Below are positions 25,652-34,712 of a stretch of 64,000 nt of DNA, in pieces. The notes under the pieces were generated by a model, which was not told where the DNA came from, made no database searches, and worked only from the letters and a program-made list of their open reading frames with translations. The DNA comes from Methylotuvimicrobium alcaliphilum 20Z (GTDB lineage Bacteria > Pseudomonadota > Gammaproteobacteria > Methylococcales > Methylomonadaceae): positions 496,001 through 560,000 of the forward strand of contig NC_016112.1 in NCBI RefSeq assembly GCF_000968535.2, in the 5' to 3' direction. Both the position numbers and the translations under genes were made by a program. How positions within the stretch are numbered: the stretch's first letter is position 1; every line of letters starts with the position of its first letter.

Positions 25652-25756
25652 GAGGGTGCGGTCACTCGCCCGACAGGACGCCGTGAATACGTCCCTGTAG
25701 GCTCGACGGCGGCTTTCCCTGCCGCCGACGCCTGCCGGTCGAGCAACCGCACCCTC
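25652..25756. mobile_element. Foldback element F (copy 3), 105 bp, no insert
   Basis: Short uninterrupted form: inverted ends GAGGGTGCGGT / ACCGCACCCTC (with CTCG..CCGACAGG further in), and an inner GCCGTGAATACG and GGCGGC..GCCGCC hairpin. A useful reference for the nested insertions in the other copies. Confidence 0.7.
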
Positions 25757-25807
25757 CTCGGAGCCGGCATTTCTGTCGTTCTCACGCAGAGCGTGGGAAC
25801 GATAAAG

Positions 25808-25922
25808 TTCATCTGATTGAGTTTAATCAATCGTTGATTTTGCAGTGATGCTCGGTGTTTAGGTTTTTTTCGGATTTAAGAATGCTCAGGATTTTTCGTT
25901 TTTGCGTATTGTTGGCCGGTTT
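25808..25922 (+). pseudogene. Duplicated junction: PilP/MshK-like tail plus secretin 5' end
   Basis: 25808-25850 repeats the last codons and stop of the PilP/MshK-like gene. 25855-25922 repeats the first 66-70 bases of the secretin gene (GTGTTTAGG... through TTGGCCGGTTTG), after which the match stops at a palindrome. No function is expected; it is a duplication scar. Confidence 0.75.
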
Positions 25923-26049
25923 GTTTATCGTTCCCACGCTCCAGCGTGGGAACGAATACCGAGACGCTCCAGCGTCTCGTGCCGTTGGGGCGGTACTCAA
26001 GCGTTCTCACGCAGAACGGGGGAACGATAAAAGTGCGGGCGCGTTGGGG

Positions 26050-26154
26050 GAGGGTGCGGTCACTCGCCCGACAGGACGCCGTGAATACGTCCATGTAGGC
26101 TCGACGGCGGCTTTCCCTGCCGCCGACGCCTGCCGGTCGAGCAACCGCACCCTC
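26050..26154. mobile_element. Foldback element F (copy 4), 105 bp
   Basis: Second F copy in the tandem duplication, nearly identical to 25652-25756. It is followed by another GTTCTCACGC palindrome and, at 26206-26252, a third copy of the PilP/MshK-like gene tail. Confidence 0.7.
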
Positions 26155-26252
26155 CTCGGAACCGGCATTTCTATCGTTCTCACGCAGAGCGTGGGAACGA
26201 TAAAGTTCATCTGGTTGAATTCAATCAGTCTTTGATTTTGCAGTGATGCTCG

Positions 26253-28625
26253 GTGTTTAGGTTTTTTTCGGATTTAAAAATGCTCAGGATTTTTCGTTTT
26301 TGCGTGTTATTGGCCGGTTTGTGGGCCGGGCTTTGCTTTCATTCTTCGGCGCATGCGCTAAGGAGTCCGGAGCAGAAAATCGCGCAATTGGATTTTCGCG
26401 ATATCTCTGTCGGCGATGCGCTGAAAGTCCTGTCGGATCAATCCGGCTTGAATGTGATCGCTTCGCAGGAAGCGGCGCAGATTCACATCACGATGTATTT
26501 GCAAGACATTACGCCGATGGAGGTGATCGATGCACTCTCCAAAACCTACAATTTGTGGTATCAGCACGACGGCAGCGCCAACATCATTCGTATTTACACG
26601 ATCAAGGAATATCGGATGGAGCAGGTGGAGTTTAAAAGGGAAGAAACCGAAATCTTCACGATGAAGAACGCAAAGAACGCGCTGGATTTGGCCGAAACGA
26701 TACAGAATTTGTTCATGGAGCGGGTGCGCTTGAGCTACGGGCGCAACCAAAACGAACTGATGATGGATTTGAGTCAGCGTTTTCAACGCTTCAATATGTT
26801 GGATAGCCAGACGACGCTGGGCTCCGGCGGGTCGCGCGGTGGCGGTGGCGGCGGCGGAATGGGCGGAATGAGCGGCGGCATGGGAGGAATGGGCGGCGGC
26901 ATGGGCGGCGGTATGGGAGGCATGGGCGGCAGTATGGGAGGTATGGGCGGCCAACAAAACATGCGCTCCAATCGTCAAGTCGAAATGGACGAACAAATGC
27001 GTCTCCAGACCGAGTTGATGCGTAAATATGCGGACGACCCGCAAACCTTTCTGGCGGGCGATTCCGAACGCGGACGTACGTTGTTGAGAGAAAGCGTGCA
27101 ATTGCAGGCGCCGATCTATGTCGGCGTTATCAAGCACCAGAACCGTGTTTTGGTTCGCACGCGCGATTTCGATGCGATGCAGGAAATACGTCAGTTGTAC
27201 AAAACACTGGATACCGAGAGTTCCATGTTGTTGATGGAGGTCAAGATCCTGTCTCTGGATTTGTCGGACGGTTACGACTCTTTGTTCGATTTCAAGATTC
27301 GTCAGGGCGATGCCAATATTTCGACCTTGAATGCGACCAGCGCGCTCAATAGCGCCATCAATACCGCGGCCGCCGTGTTCGATCCGAGTTTGCTGGCGAC
27401 CGTGATCAGCGAAAAGTTCGAGATGCGTTTGCAGTTATTGGAAAAGGAAGGCCGCGTGACCGAGTTGGCGACGCCGATGTTGATGACCACCAACCAGGAA
27501 GTCAGCCGCGTGTTCGTCGGCGAGGAACGGCCGATCGTCAGCGGTTATTCGGCATCGAGCACGCCGGGCGGAACCGGTACCGTCCAGCAAATCGTTCAAC
27601 CGATTCTGGTGCCGGAAACCGATACCCGCGCGATCGGCACGACTTTGTTGTTGACGCCGAATATCAATGCCGACCGCACCGTGACCATTCAATTGTTGGT
27701 CGAGCAATCCACGATCGCCAACGATCAAGCGACGATTCCGGTACAGGTGGCTAATGCGCTGGTCGAGGCGCGTATTGATTTGGTCCAGGAACGGACTTTC
27801 AGCGGCACGGTTGTCGCCAATGACGGTTCGTCGATCGCGGTCGGCGGCTTGATCGAGGAAGGCGCGCGCAGCCGGGAAAACAAGGTGCCTATCTTGGGCG
27901 ATTTGCCCCTATTGGGTTTTTTCTTTCGCGAAGAGGCGCAGGCGCGCGAGCGGCGCGAACTGGTCATCGTCATCAAGCCGCATATCATCGGCACGCCGGC
28001 CGAAGCGCAAGACGTGAGCCGAGCCATGGCCGAGAAAAACAGCGTGCATCCGAACGCGCCGATGATGGACAACATGGATGTCTACAGCAATCCGGACCGG
28101 CGGCATAAAGGTTATGTGCTCGAACAGCCTTATAAGCAATACATGAAGCAAGATGCGACCGATAAGTATCGGGGGCGCGGGGATTCCAGAGAATTTCCTG
28201 GACGATCCGGCGCTTCGCGCTCGGAATCGACTTCGGCGCAGCAAACTTATATGGACTTGACGCGCTATGCGGCCGAATCGATTCGGGTATTGCCGGAACA
28301 GCGCCAACCCCATGCCAAAATTCAACCGGCCGCATTGCAACAACAAACACCGCTGGCATTGTTGCCGAACGAGTCGATTCGGATATTGCCGTTTGAAAGT
28401 TGGCGGCAAGGCGGGGTTTATGTCACGGCGCTGGAGGTTCGCAATGCGTCGCCGCAACCGGTCGCGATCGATCAAAGGCAGCTCAAGGGGCGCTGGCTGG
28501 CGGCGACTTTGGAGGGCGATCATCTTGCCGCGCAAGGCGATTTTGGCGATTCTACCTATTTGTATCTGATCTCCGCCGAACCGTTCGACGATATCATCGC
28601 CCATTTGCCGGTAGGCGGAGGTTAG
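26253..28625 (+). CDS. Secretin (PilQ/MshL/GspD family)
   Basis: 790 residues; forms the outer-membrane ring for a pilus or pseudopilus. After a signal peptide (ending near SSAHA) comes an N0/STN-type domain (LDFRDISVGDALKVLSDQSG...). Then a Gly/Met-rich stretch at about 195-240 made of GGM/GGMGG repeats, then the secretin core with VFVGEERPIVSG and the VPILGDLPLLGFFFR beta-gate region. A C-terminal extension of about 170 residues follows the core, twice containing an ESIR.LP motif. Start: GTG 26253 is the first codon; ATG 26280 gives an equally good signal peptide. No clear ribosome site supports either. Confidence 0.85.
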   Translation: MFRFFSDLKMLRIFRFCVLLAGLWAGLCFHSSAHALRSPEQKIAQLDFRDISVGDALKVLSDQSGLNVIASQEAAQIHITMYLQDITPMEVIDALSKTYNLWYQHDGSANIIRIYTIKEYRMEQVEFKREETEIFTMKNAKNALDLAETIQNLFMERVRLSYGRNQNELMMDLSQRFQRFNMLDSQTTLGSGGSRGGGGGGGMGGMSGGMGGMGGGMGGGMGGMGGSMGGMGGQQNMRSNRQVEMDEQMRLQTELMRKYADDPQTFLAGDSERGRTLLRESVQLQAPIYVGVIKHQNRVLVRTRDFDAMQEIRQLYKTLDTESSMLLMEVKILSLDLSDGYDSLFDFKIRQGDANISTLNATSALNSAINTAAAVFDPSLLATVISEKFEMRLQLLEKEGRVTELATPMLMTTNQEVSRVFVGEERPIVSGYSASSTPGGTGTVQQIVQPILVPETDTRAIGTTLLLTPNINADRTVTIQLLVEQSTIANDQATIPVQVANALVEARIDLVQERTFSGTVVANDGSSIAVGGLIEEGARSRENKVPILGDLPLLGFFFREEAQARERRELVIVIKPHIIGTPAEAQDVSRAMAEKNSVHPNAPMMDNMDVYSNPDRRHKGYVLEQPYKQYMKQDATDKYRGRGDSREFPGRSGASRSESTSAQQTYMDLTRYAAESIRVLPEQRQPHAKIQPAALQQQTPLALLPNESIRILPFESWRQGGVYVTALEVRNASPQPVAIDQRQLKGRWLAATLEGDHLAAQGDFGDSTYLYLISAEPFDDIIAHLPVGGG

Positions 28626-28810
28626 GAATATGCACAAAATAACTTCGCGAAACAGTCAGATTTGTGGAGGTTCGGTAACTCGCTTGACAGGCCGCCGTGA
28701 TTACATCCTTGTAGGCTTGACGGCGTCTGTCCCTGCCGCCGACACCTGTCAAGCGAGCCACCGAACCCCCTTCCTGCATTTGAAGAAGTTATTTCATGCT
28801 CGCTCTTTAA
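28624..28810. mobile_element. Foldback element F (copy 6, extended form)
   Basis: Core F hairpin at about 28667-28770. It is enclosed by an outer inverted pair, AGGAATATGCACAAAATAAC on the left and AAGTTATTTCATGCTCG on the right, also seen in the 60.4 kb copy. The element begins at the secretin stop codon. Confidence 0.6.
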
Positions 28811-28845
28811 TCGTAACAGGACCGGACAACATTCGACGGAGCCTT

Positions 28846-29874
28846 TTGGAAAAGCGGTGTCGGTTTCTTGCGCTAGTGGGATTGGTTTCCGTTTCGGCTT
28901 GGGGGCAAGTGCCCGAGCTTAACATGCATGTCTTCGAGACGCCGCCCGCGCCGATTTCGGTAACGAATATAACGGCCGGACTCGATCAAGATGAAATGAC
29001 GTCCTTTCAAATGGTCATTTTCGACCCGGAGGCCGAAGCCGAAACCTTGGATGAATATCCCCGGCATCGGCGGCAGGTGGTCGACGATTTTAGCGTTTTG
29101 GTCGCCGGCGATATCGGTTATCAACGGGAAAGCCTGGCGTGGAGCGTCGCTTCGGCGGATGGTGCGATAGACCCGATTACGCGTGTCGAATGGCAAGACC
29201 TCGACACCTGGAAGTTAAAAGGCCGCATGGATATCGTTTCGCCGAGCGGCATTACGCTACGCGGCGATGCCGGTTACGCCTGGGTTTTGAACGGCAGCGG
29301 ACAGGAAGCCGGCTTCGACGGCGCACCGAATTCCCAGAATGCCGGTGACGGTTATAGTTGGGATGTCTCGGTCGGACTAGGTTACCGCCTACAGGTCGGC
29401 GACACCGAATCGGTTGCCTTCGCCGCGACGCCTTTGGCGGGTTATGCCTGGCGTCGGCAACGTTATGTAATGCAAGGCGTGGAAGAAAACCGCTATGCCG
29501 CGAGTTGGCAAGGGCCTTGGGTCGGCCTGGATACGTCTTTGACCTGGCTCGACTATCACCAGTTGTTTGTTTCCGCGCAGTATCATTGGGCCGATTACGA
29601 GGCATCCGGCGACTGGCGGCAGTTGGCCGATGTGCGTCATCCCGATAGTTTCGAGCATGAAGCCGATGCAACCGGTTATCTGGGATCGTTGGGATACCGT
29701 TATATGCGTCCCGAGGGCTGGGGCTTGAGTCTGAGTTTCGATTATCAAAAATGGCAGGGCGATCCAGGGCAGGAGCGGTTTTATTTTGCCAACGGCGAGG
29801 TCGTGGAGTCGCGATTCAAAGACCTGTCGCGCGAGTCGGTCGGCGTGAATTTAGGCATTAATTTACAATTTTGA
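28846..29874 (+). CDS. Outer-membrane beta-barrel protein
   Basis: From TTG 28846 the protein starts with a signal peptide (EKRCRFLALVGLVSVSAWG). About 320 residues of alternating strands rich in aromatic and acidic residues follow, ending in Phe (LGINLQF), the usual last residue of outer-membrane barrels. Motifs such as GPWVGLD and FEYHW-like FVSAQYHWADYEASGDW recall omptin-fold proteins, but I cannot confirm protease residues. The frame is open to ATG 28630, but those codons are element F. GGAG at 28838-28841 supports the TTG, with short spacing. The stop codon lies in the 8-bp target duplication of element E. It may be a secretin partner or an unrelated porin. Confidence 0.65.
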   Translation: MEKRCRFLALVGLVSVSAWGQVPELNMHVFETPPAPISVTNITAGLDQDEMTSFQMVIFDPEAEAETLDEYPRHRRQVVDDFSVLVAGDIGYQRESLAWSVASADGAIDPITRVEWQDLDTWKLKGRMDIVSPSGITLRGDAGYAWVLNGSGQEAGFDGAPNSQNAGDGYSWDVSVGLGYRLQVGDTESVAFAATPLAGYAWRRQRYVMQGVEENRYAASWQGPWVGLDTSLTWLDYHQLFVSAQYHWADYEASGDWRQLADVRHPDSFEHEADATGYLGSLGYRYMRPEGWGLSLSFDYQKWQGDPGQERFYFANGEVVESRFKDLSRESVGVNLGINLQF

Positions 29875-29875
29875 A

Positions 29876-30023
29876 CCTGATTAGCAAGTTCCTTCAGCTA
29901 AAGCCCAAAAACCAGCATGTCCCTAGCAGGACGGGGTTTGCAACCCCGTCCCGCAGAAGTGGCTACGACTGGTCACTGCTCGGACAATTGGCTTCAGCAA
30001 GCTGAAGCATCTTGCTAATCAGG
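29876..30023 (+). mobile_element. Element E copy 3 (148 bp, internally deleted)
   Basis: Terminal CCTGATTAGCAAG/CTTGCTAATCAGG as in copy 1. It is flanked by a perfect 8-bp direct repeat ATTTTGAA (29868-29875 and 30024-30031). The middle part of copy 1 is missing. Confidence 0.8.
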
Positions 30024-30037
30024 ATTTTGAATGCGTA

Positions 30038-30820
30038 TGTTGGGAGCGATCCGGCTCCTTGTGGGAGCGACGCCTTCGTCGCGAATTCGAAGCGCTGCAG
30101 GATGGTTTTCCGCTTCGCTGCTACCCATCCTGCAAGGCGGCTCTTGCGTAGGATGGGTAGAGGCGAAAGCCGAAACCCATCGTTGTTCGCGCCGCCGACG
30201 GATATTTTGCCGGATAGAGGTCATAAACTCGTCCGAAACGTTTTAATGGTCCCCACGCTCTGCGTGGTAACCCAGGCGGGGACGCTCCAGCGCCCCCGAA
30301 CCGCGGAGCGGTTCGGGCTGCATTCCCACGCCGGAGCGTGGGAACGATGGCATGTTGGGAGCGATCCGGCTCCTTGTGGGAGCGACGCCTTCGTCGCGAA
30401 TTCGAAGCGCTGCAGGATGGGTTTCCGCTTCGCTGCTACCCATCCTACAAGGCGGCTCTTGCGTAGGATGGGTAGAGGCGGAAGCCGAAACCCATCGTTG
30501 TTCGCGCCGCCGACGGATATTTTGCCGGTTAGAGGTCATAAACTCGTCCGAAACGTTTTAATGGTTCCCACGCTCTGCGTGGGAACCCAGGCGGGGACGC
30601 TCCAGCGCCCCGAACCGCGGAGCGGTTCGGGCTGCATTCCCACGCCGGAGCGTGGGAACGATGACATGTTGGGAGCGACACGGCTCCTTGTGGGAGCGAC
30701 GCCTTCGTCGCGAATTCGAAGCGCTGCAGGATGGGTTTCCGCTTCGCTGCTACCCATGCTACAAGGCGGCGCTTGCGTAGGATGGGTAGAGGCGGAAGCC
30801 GAAACCCATCGTTTCACTTA
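30038..30820. repeat. Composite repeat array, about 315-bp period
   Basis: Units start near 30038, 30353 and 30667. Each has a short GGAGCGATCCGGCTCC-type hairpin, a REP-B hairpin with GCGACG..CGTCGC, a head-to-head REP-A pair and palindromes of the CCCACGC type. Long frames across the array are by-products. Confidence 0.75.
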
Positions 30821-30827
30821 AATTTGA

Positions 30828-33236
30828 ATGCTTATGATGAATCGATACCGTTTAGTGTTTTTATTGATGGTCTGTTGCGGCGTGTCGGCACAGGGCGCGG
30901 ACATACGCTTGAGCAGTCATCTGCAACGCTTGCAAGCCGAATTCCGTCAGCATAGCGCTGCCGGCAAATCCGTTCAGAGTTTCGTTTCCGCCGACCGAAC
31001 GCTGTCGGTGATCGATCATCGCTATGTCGTGATCGACATTTCGGCAGCCGATTCGGCACAGGCCGAAACGCTGCTCGAACACTTGCAATCAATCGGCATG
31101 ATGCACGCGGTCCGCTATAAACAACTCGTTTCCGGCGTGTTTCCGATTGAAAGCTTGCATGAGCTCGAAGGATTGTCCGGCGTCAATTGGGTGCAAGCAT
31201 CGAGCGCATCCCGCCATGCGCTGGGACCGCCCGGCGGCTTGGCCTACAACGCGGCCGATGCGGCGATGTTCACCGATGTCGTGCGCAAACGCTATAACGT
31301 CGACGGAAGCGGCGTGACGATCGGCGTCTTGTCCGATAGCTACAACTGTTTGGATGGCGCGGCGGACGACGTGCTAAGCGGCGATCTGCCGGACGATGTC
31401 GTCGTGTTGCAGGACTATCCGTTTTGCGATGAGGGTTTAAGCGACGAAGGCCGGGCGATGATGCAATTGGTTTACGACATCGCTCCGGGGGCGAAACAGA
31501 TGTTTTATACCGCATGGATGGGCGCGGCCGGCTTTGCCCAAGGCATTCAGCGTTTGGCCGATGCCGGCGCCGATATCATCGTCGACGACATCGCATACCT
31601 GACCATGCCGATGTTTCAGGACGGCCCGATCGCGCAATCGGTCGACGAAGTCAAGGCGCGCGGCGTCGCTTATTTTTCTTCGGCGGGGAACATGGCCCGC
31701 TTGTCTTACGAAAACGATTTCGTGTCGGGCCGCGAGCCCTTGTCGTCCGATACTGCGCATGATTTCGGCAAGGCGGCGGGGCAGGCTTCCGATTTTTATC
31801 AGAAAATCACAATACCTCAAAACACGGGTGTGCGCATCGTGTTGCAATGGGACGACCCGGCTGAAATCGCCGGCGGAGCAGGCGCGAAAACCGATCTGGA
31901 TTTGTTTTTATTGGATCATAGCAAACGGCGCATCGTGACCAGCAGCCAGGACAGCAATATCGGACACAATCCGGTCGAGATTCTTGGCATCGAACACTCG
32001 ATGGAAACGACCGAGTTTTATTTATATATCAGCCATCGGGCCGGGCCCGCGCCCAAGCATGTTAAATATGTAATGTTCGGCCCGCCCGCGCCTTGGCCGG
32101 ACGATGAAAGTGGCGTTGATAACGAAAATGTTGGGGCGATCGGTATCGATACCTACCCCACCCACAGCGGCACCGTTTACGGTCATGCCAACGCGGCCGG
32201 CGCAATGGCGGTCGGCGCGATTCCCTACGAGGAAACGCCGTGGTTCGGAACGCCGATTACAGACAGCAAAATTCAGTATTTTTCATCGGCGGGCGGCACG
32301 CCGATTTATTTCAATCGGAACGGGATCAGGCACAATCAGGCCGAACAGCGCCTTAAACCCGATATCGTCGCGCCCGATAATAGCGACACGACATTTTTTG
32401 GCAATGACAACGACGGCAGCGGCTTTCCCAATTTTACCGGCACCTCGGCGGCAGCCCCGAATGCCGCCGCCTTGGCCGGCTTATTGAAACAGGCGTTTCC
32501 GTTTTTAAGCCCCGATCAAGTTCATCTGGCGATGCGTAAAGGCAGCCTGCCGCTACACGATCCCGCAGGCAATGTTTCACAACCGGCTCCACCCAATCCG
32601 GACTGTGAATTCGCGGACGACTTCAACTGGGGGACCGGTTGCGGTCTGGTAAAGGCGGACCGGATTTTTAGCGAAGCCGGTAATGCGGCCGACTCCGTGT
32701 ATTTAACCCTAAAGGCAATCGAGCCTCTCGTCATTGCCGGCCGCGAATTCGCCTATCGCTTCGAAGTGCACAATTTCAGCGGACAAACCTTGACCAATTT
32801 ACAGGTAAGCGCCAAGCGTCTGCCGAAATTCCTCCGCTATCGCTACGTCGACGGCTGCCCGAGCTTCAACAGAAAGAAAGTCGAATGCAAACTCCCCGAC
32901 TTGCCTTCCGGCGGCACGGCGGCTTTTAGCATCGGCGTGATGCCGAGAAACAACCCGACCCGGCGCTTACTGCTCGAAGCGGAAGTGTCGACCGACGCGC
33001 CGGTCGATTTAAGCGGCGCGCAAGCCGTGCTGGATATCGAACTACTGGCGGTGCCCGGCGATATCAACGGAGACGGCTGCGTGGACAAAGCCGATTGGCG
33101 CCGCCTGTTCAGCGCCTATCGACGGGGCGATCATAAACCGGCCTACGACTTGGACGGCGACGGCCTGGTCGGACAAAGCGATTTGCAGATATTGAAAACG
33201 CTCTACTCCAGACCAGGAGGTAGACGATGCCGTTGA
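30828..33236 (+). CDS. Subtilase-fold (S8-like) secreted protein with dockerin-type C-terminus
   Basis: About 800 residues with a signal peptide (ending near VSAQGA). A propeptide-like region leads into a subtilase domain with GVTIGVLSDSYN (Asp), SDEGRAMMQLVYDIAPGA where the classical His motif would be, YFSSAGN (oxyanion Asn region) and GTSAAAPNAAALAG (Ser). The His position appears to be Glu, as in a known S8 subgroup. After a DUF11-like beta domain comes GDINGDGCVD...DLDGDGLVGQSD, two Ca-binding loops of a dockerin. The exact start is unclear (ATG 30828, 30834 or 30837). Its end overlaps the Cys-rich prepilin gene, hinting at a joint role, such as a protease or scaffold displayed by the pilus. 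Confidence 0.75.
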   Translation: MLMMNRYRLVFLLMVCCGVSAQGADIRLSSHLQRLQAEFRQHSAAGKSVQSFVSADRTLSVIDHRYVVIDISAADSAQAETLLEHLQSIGMMHAVRYKQLVSGVFPIESLHELEGLSGVNWVQASSASRHALGPPGGLAYNAADAAMFTDVVRKRYNVDGSGVTIGVLSDSYNCLDGAADDVLSGDLPDDVVVLQDYPFCDEGLSDEGRAMMQLVYDIAPGAKQMFYTAWMGAAGFAQGIQRLADAGADIIVDDIAYLTMPMFQDGPIAQSVDEVKARGVAYFSSAGNMARLSYENDFVSGREPLSSDTAHDFGKAAGQASDFYQKITIPQNTGVRIVLQWDDPAEIAGGAGAKTDLDLFLLDHSKRRIVTSSQDSNIGHNPVEILGIEHSMETTEFYLYISHRAGPAPKHVKYVMFGPPAPWPDDESGVDNENVGAIGIDTYPTHSGTVYGHANAAGAMAVGAIPYEETPWFGTPITDSKIQYFSSAGGTPIYFNRNGIRHNQAEQRLKPDIVAPDNSDTTFFGNDNDGSGFPNFTGTSAAAPNAAALAGLLKQAFPFLSPDQVHLAMRKGSLPLHDPAGNVSQPAPPNPDCEFADDFNWGTGCGLVKADRIFSEAGNAADSVYLTLKAIEPLVIAGREFAYRFEVHNFSGQTLTNLQVSAKRLPKFLRYRYVDGCPSFNRKKVECKLPDLPSGGTAAFSIGVMPRNNPTRRLLLEAEVSTDAPVDLSGAQAVLDIELLAVPGDINGDGCVDKADWRRLFSAYRRGDHKPAYDLDGDGLVGQSDLQILKTLYSRPGGRRCR

Positions 33237-34705
33237 TAGCGACCGACAGAATCGACCGAATGCCCGCCCCGAAACGCCGCCAGCGAGGACTCACCCTAGT
33301 CGAACTGACCGTAACGCTGTTGATACTAACCGTACTGGCAACCATCGCGATACGCTCGACCAACGACCTAGGCTTTCAAGTGCGTTACGAACAAACCAAA
33401 GAACGCCTGGAAATGATCCGAAACGCAATCCTCGGCAATCCGAGGTTGATTATTAACGGCCAGCAAGCGATTAGCGGGTTTGTGGCGGATATGGGGCGGT
33501 TGCCGGTTAATATTCGGGAGTTGATTCAAAGGAAAGGAGATTGTGATGTTGATGCCGGTGATGTTAGTGAAACAGAATGTTTGGGGCTTAGTGGCACATG
33601 GAATCCCGATGCCTGGAATAGTAATCCGGTGACTAGGATTCATTCTACTGGTCTTAGATATGGCTGGAATGGGCCGTATTTGAATATTTCCGGCAATCCG
33701 GCAGATGAATATGCGTTCACCGATGGCTGGGGGCGAGAAGCGAAAGGTTACTGCGAAACGTCTATCGATACAGATCAAGGTGCATGCGACGTTTCGGACT
33801 GGATTGGCGTAGCAAATGATCACAACTATGGGTGGTATTTCAATCAGCTTCCATTGGAAGAAAAAACTCTAACCATTTTGAGTTACGGCAAAGATCAAAT
33901 TAGCGGCGACGGTGATGATTATTACGATGCCGATTATCCTAGCCCGGCTTCCCAGCCTGTAGTGCGAGGCAATGATTGGTTAGTAAATATATCGGGGGGT
34001 ATAAGCGTAAGTTTTTTAAAGCCGGGCGTTGAATATTTATCAATGTTTTCACGATGCTCCGACCCTCAGAAAACCTCAAGGGACGAATGCGAAGAGCCCA
34101 ATCTTTGGTACGGTGGATGCGATATCGCAGGATTTTACAACAAATCGAGTTGCGAAGCCCATACAACGGGAAGCTGGTCCAATTGTTCCGATGACACAGA
34201 TAAAAACAAAGAAGACTGTCACAGTGCGGGATTTACCTATTACGGACAGGGCTATGGTTGTTCCGACCAATTCAAAACAACAAAAACGGATTGCGAGAGT
34301 CCCGCAGTCTGGCGAAACTGCAGTGATGACGGAACGATTGACAATGAAAGCGATTGCTTGAGCGCCAATGAAGTCTGGTTTGGTGATTTGATTTTCGCGC
34401 CGAAGAGTAAATCGATTTGTATGAAAATTTATTACAGAAATCTCAACTCACTGATCGGAACATTGGTTAGCGATGCAAAAACGATTTCGGCCGAAAGCGG
34501 TTTGAAAACGATCCGATTTACTCATTTCAGAGACGAGGATGACGAGGATACTGAAATTGTAGATAAAATCCCGCTCGGAACGATTGCGATCGGTATTTAT
34601 AAGCATAATGGTTCAGTTTGCACGAACGATCTATACCCAGTAGGGCGGCAACCGGTAGCCGTAAATCTTTATTCGAAGGCACATTTGCCTGTAATTAATT
34701 GGTAA
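33227..34705 (+). CDS. Large Cys-rich prepilin-like protein
   Basis: 492 residues. A 20-residue leader ending RRQRG precedes LTLVELTVTLLILTVLATIAI, with Glu at +5. AGGAGG at 33215-33220 is six bases before ATG 33227. The start overlaps the end of the subtilase-like gene by 10 bases. The pilin head is followed by a region (about 265-390) of repeated modules of the type C-S/D-x(n)-K/S-x-x-D/S-C-x-x-x-W, each with two or three Cys; similar modules occur earlier (about 100 and 170). Such repeats could form a disulfide-stabilised tip. A minor pilin or adhesin role is likely, but no binding target is visible. Confidence 0.75.
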   Translation: MPLIATDRIDRMPAPKRRQRGLTLVELTVTLLILTVLATIAIRSTNDLGFQVRYEQTKERLEMIRNAILGNPRLIINGQQAISGFVADMGRLPVNIRELIQRKGDCDVDAGDVSETECLGLSGTWNPDAWNSNPVTRIHSTGLRYGWNGPYLNISGNPADEYAFTDGWGREAKGYCETSIDTDQGACDVSDWIGVANDHNYGWYFNQLPLEEKTLTILSYGKDQISGDGDDYYDADYPSPASQPVVRGNDWLVNISGGISVSFLKPGVEYLSMFSRCSDPQKTSRDECEEPNLWYGGCDIAGFYNKSSCEAHTTGSWSNCSDDTDKNKEDCHSAGFTYYGQGYGCSDQFKTTKTDCESPAVWRNCSDDGTIDNESDCLSANEVWFGDLIFAPKSKSICMKIYYRNLNSLIGTLVSDAKTISAESGLKTIRFTHFRDEDDEDTEIVDKIPLGTIAIGIYKHNGSVCTNDLYPVGRQPVAVNLYSKAHLPVINW

Positions 34706-34712
34706 TTGTAAC

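Larger units (their letters stand above)
25569..25966 (+). repeat. 398-bp tandem duplication, first unit (includes element F copy 3)
   Basis: The unit holds a GTTCTCACGC palindrome, element F (25652-25756), and a copy of the mshK-like tail plus secretin head. The next unit starts 398 bp further on (25967). This explains why two F elements sit in a row. Confidence 0.75.

Noticed and set aside
30012-30821. A 269-residue frame across the composite repeat array
   Set aside because: It translates three copies of a 315-bp repeat with internal hairpins; repeated peptides are a by-product.
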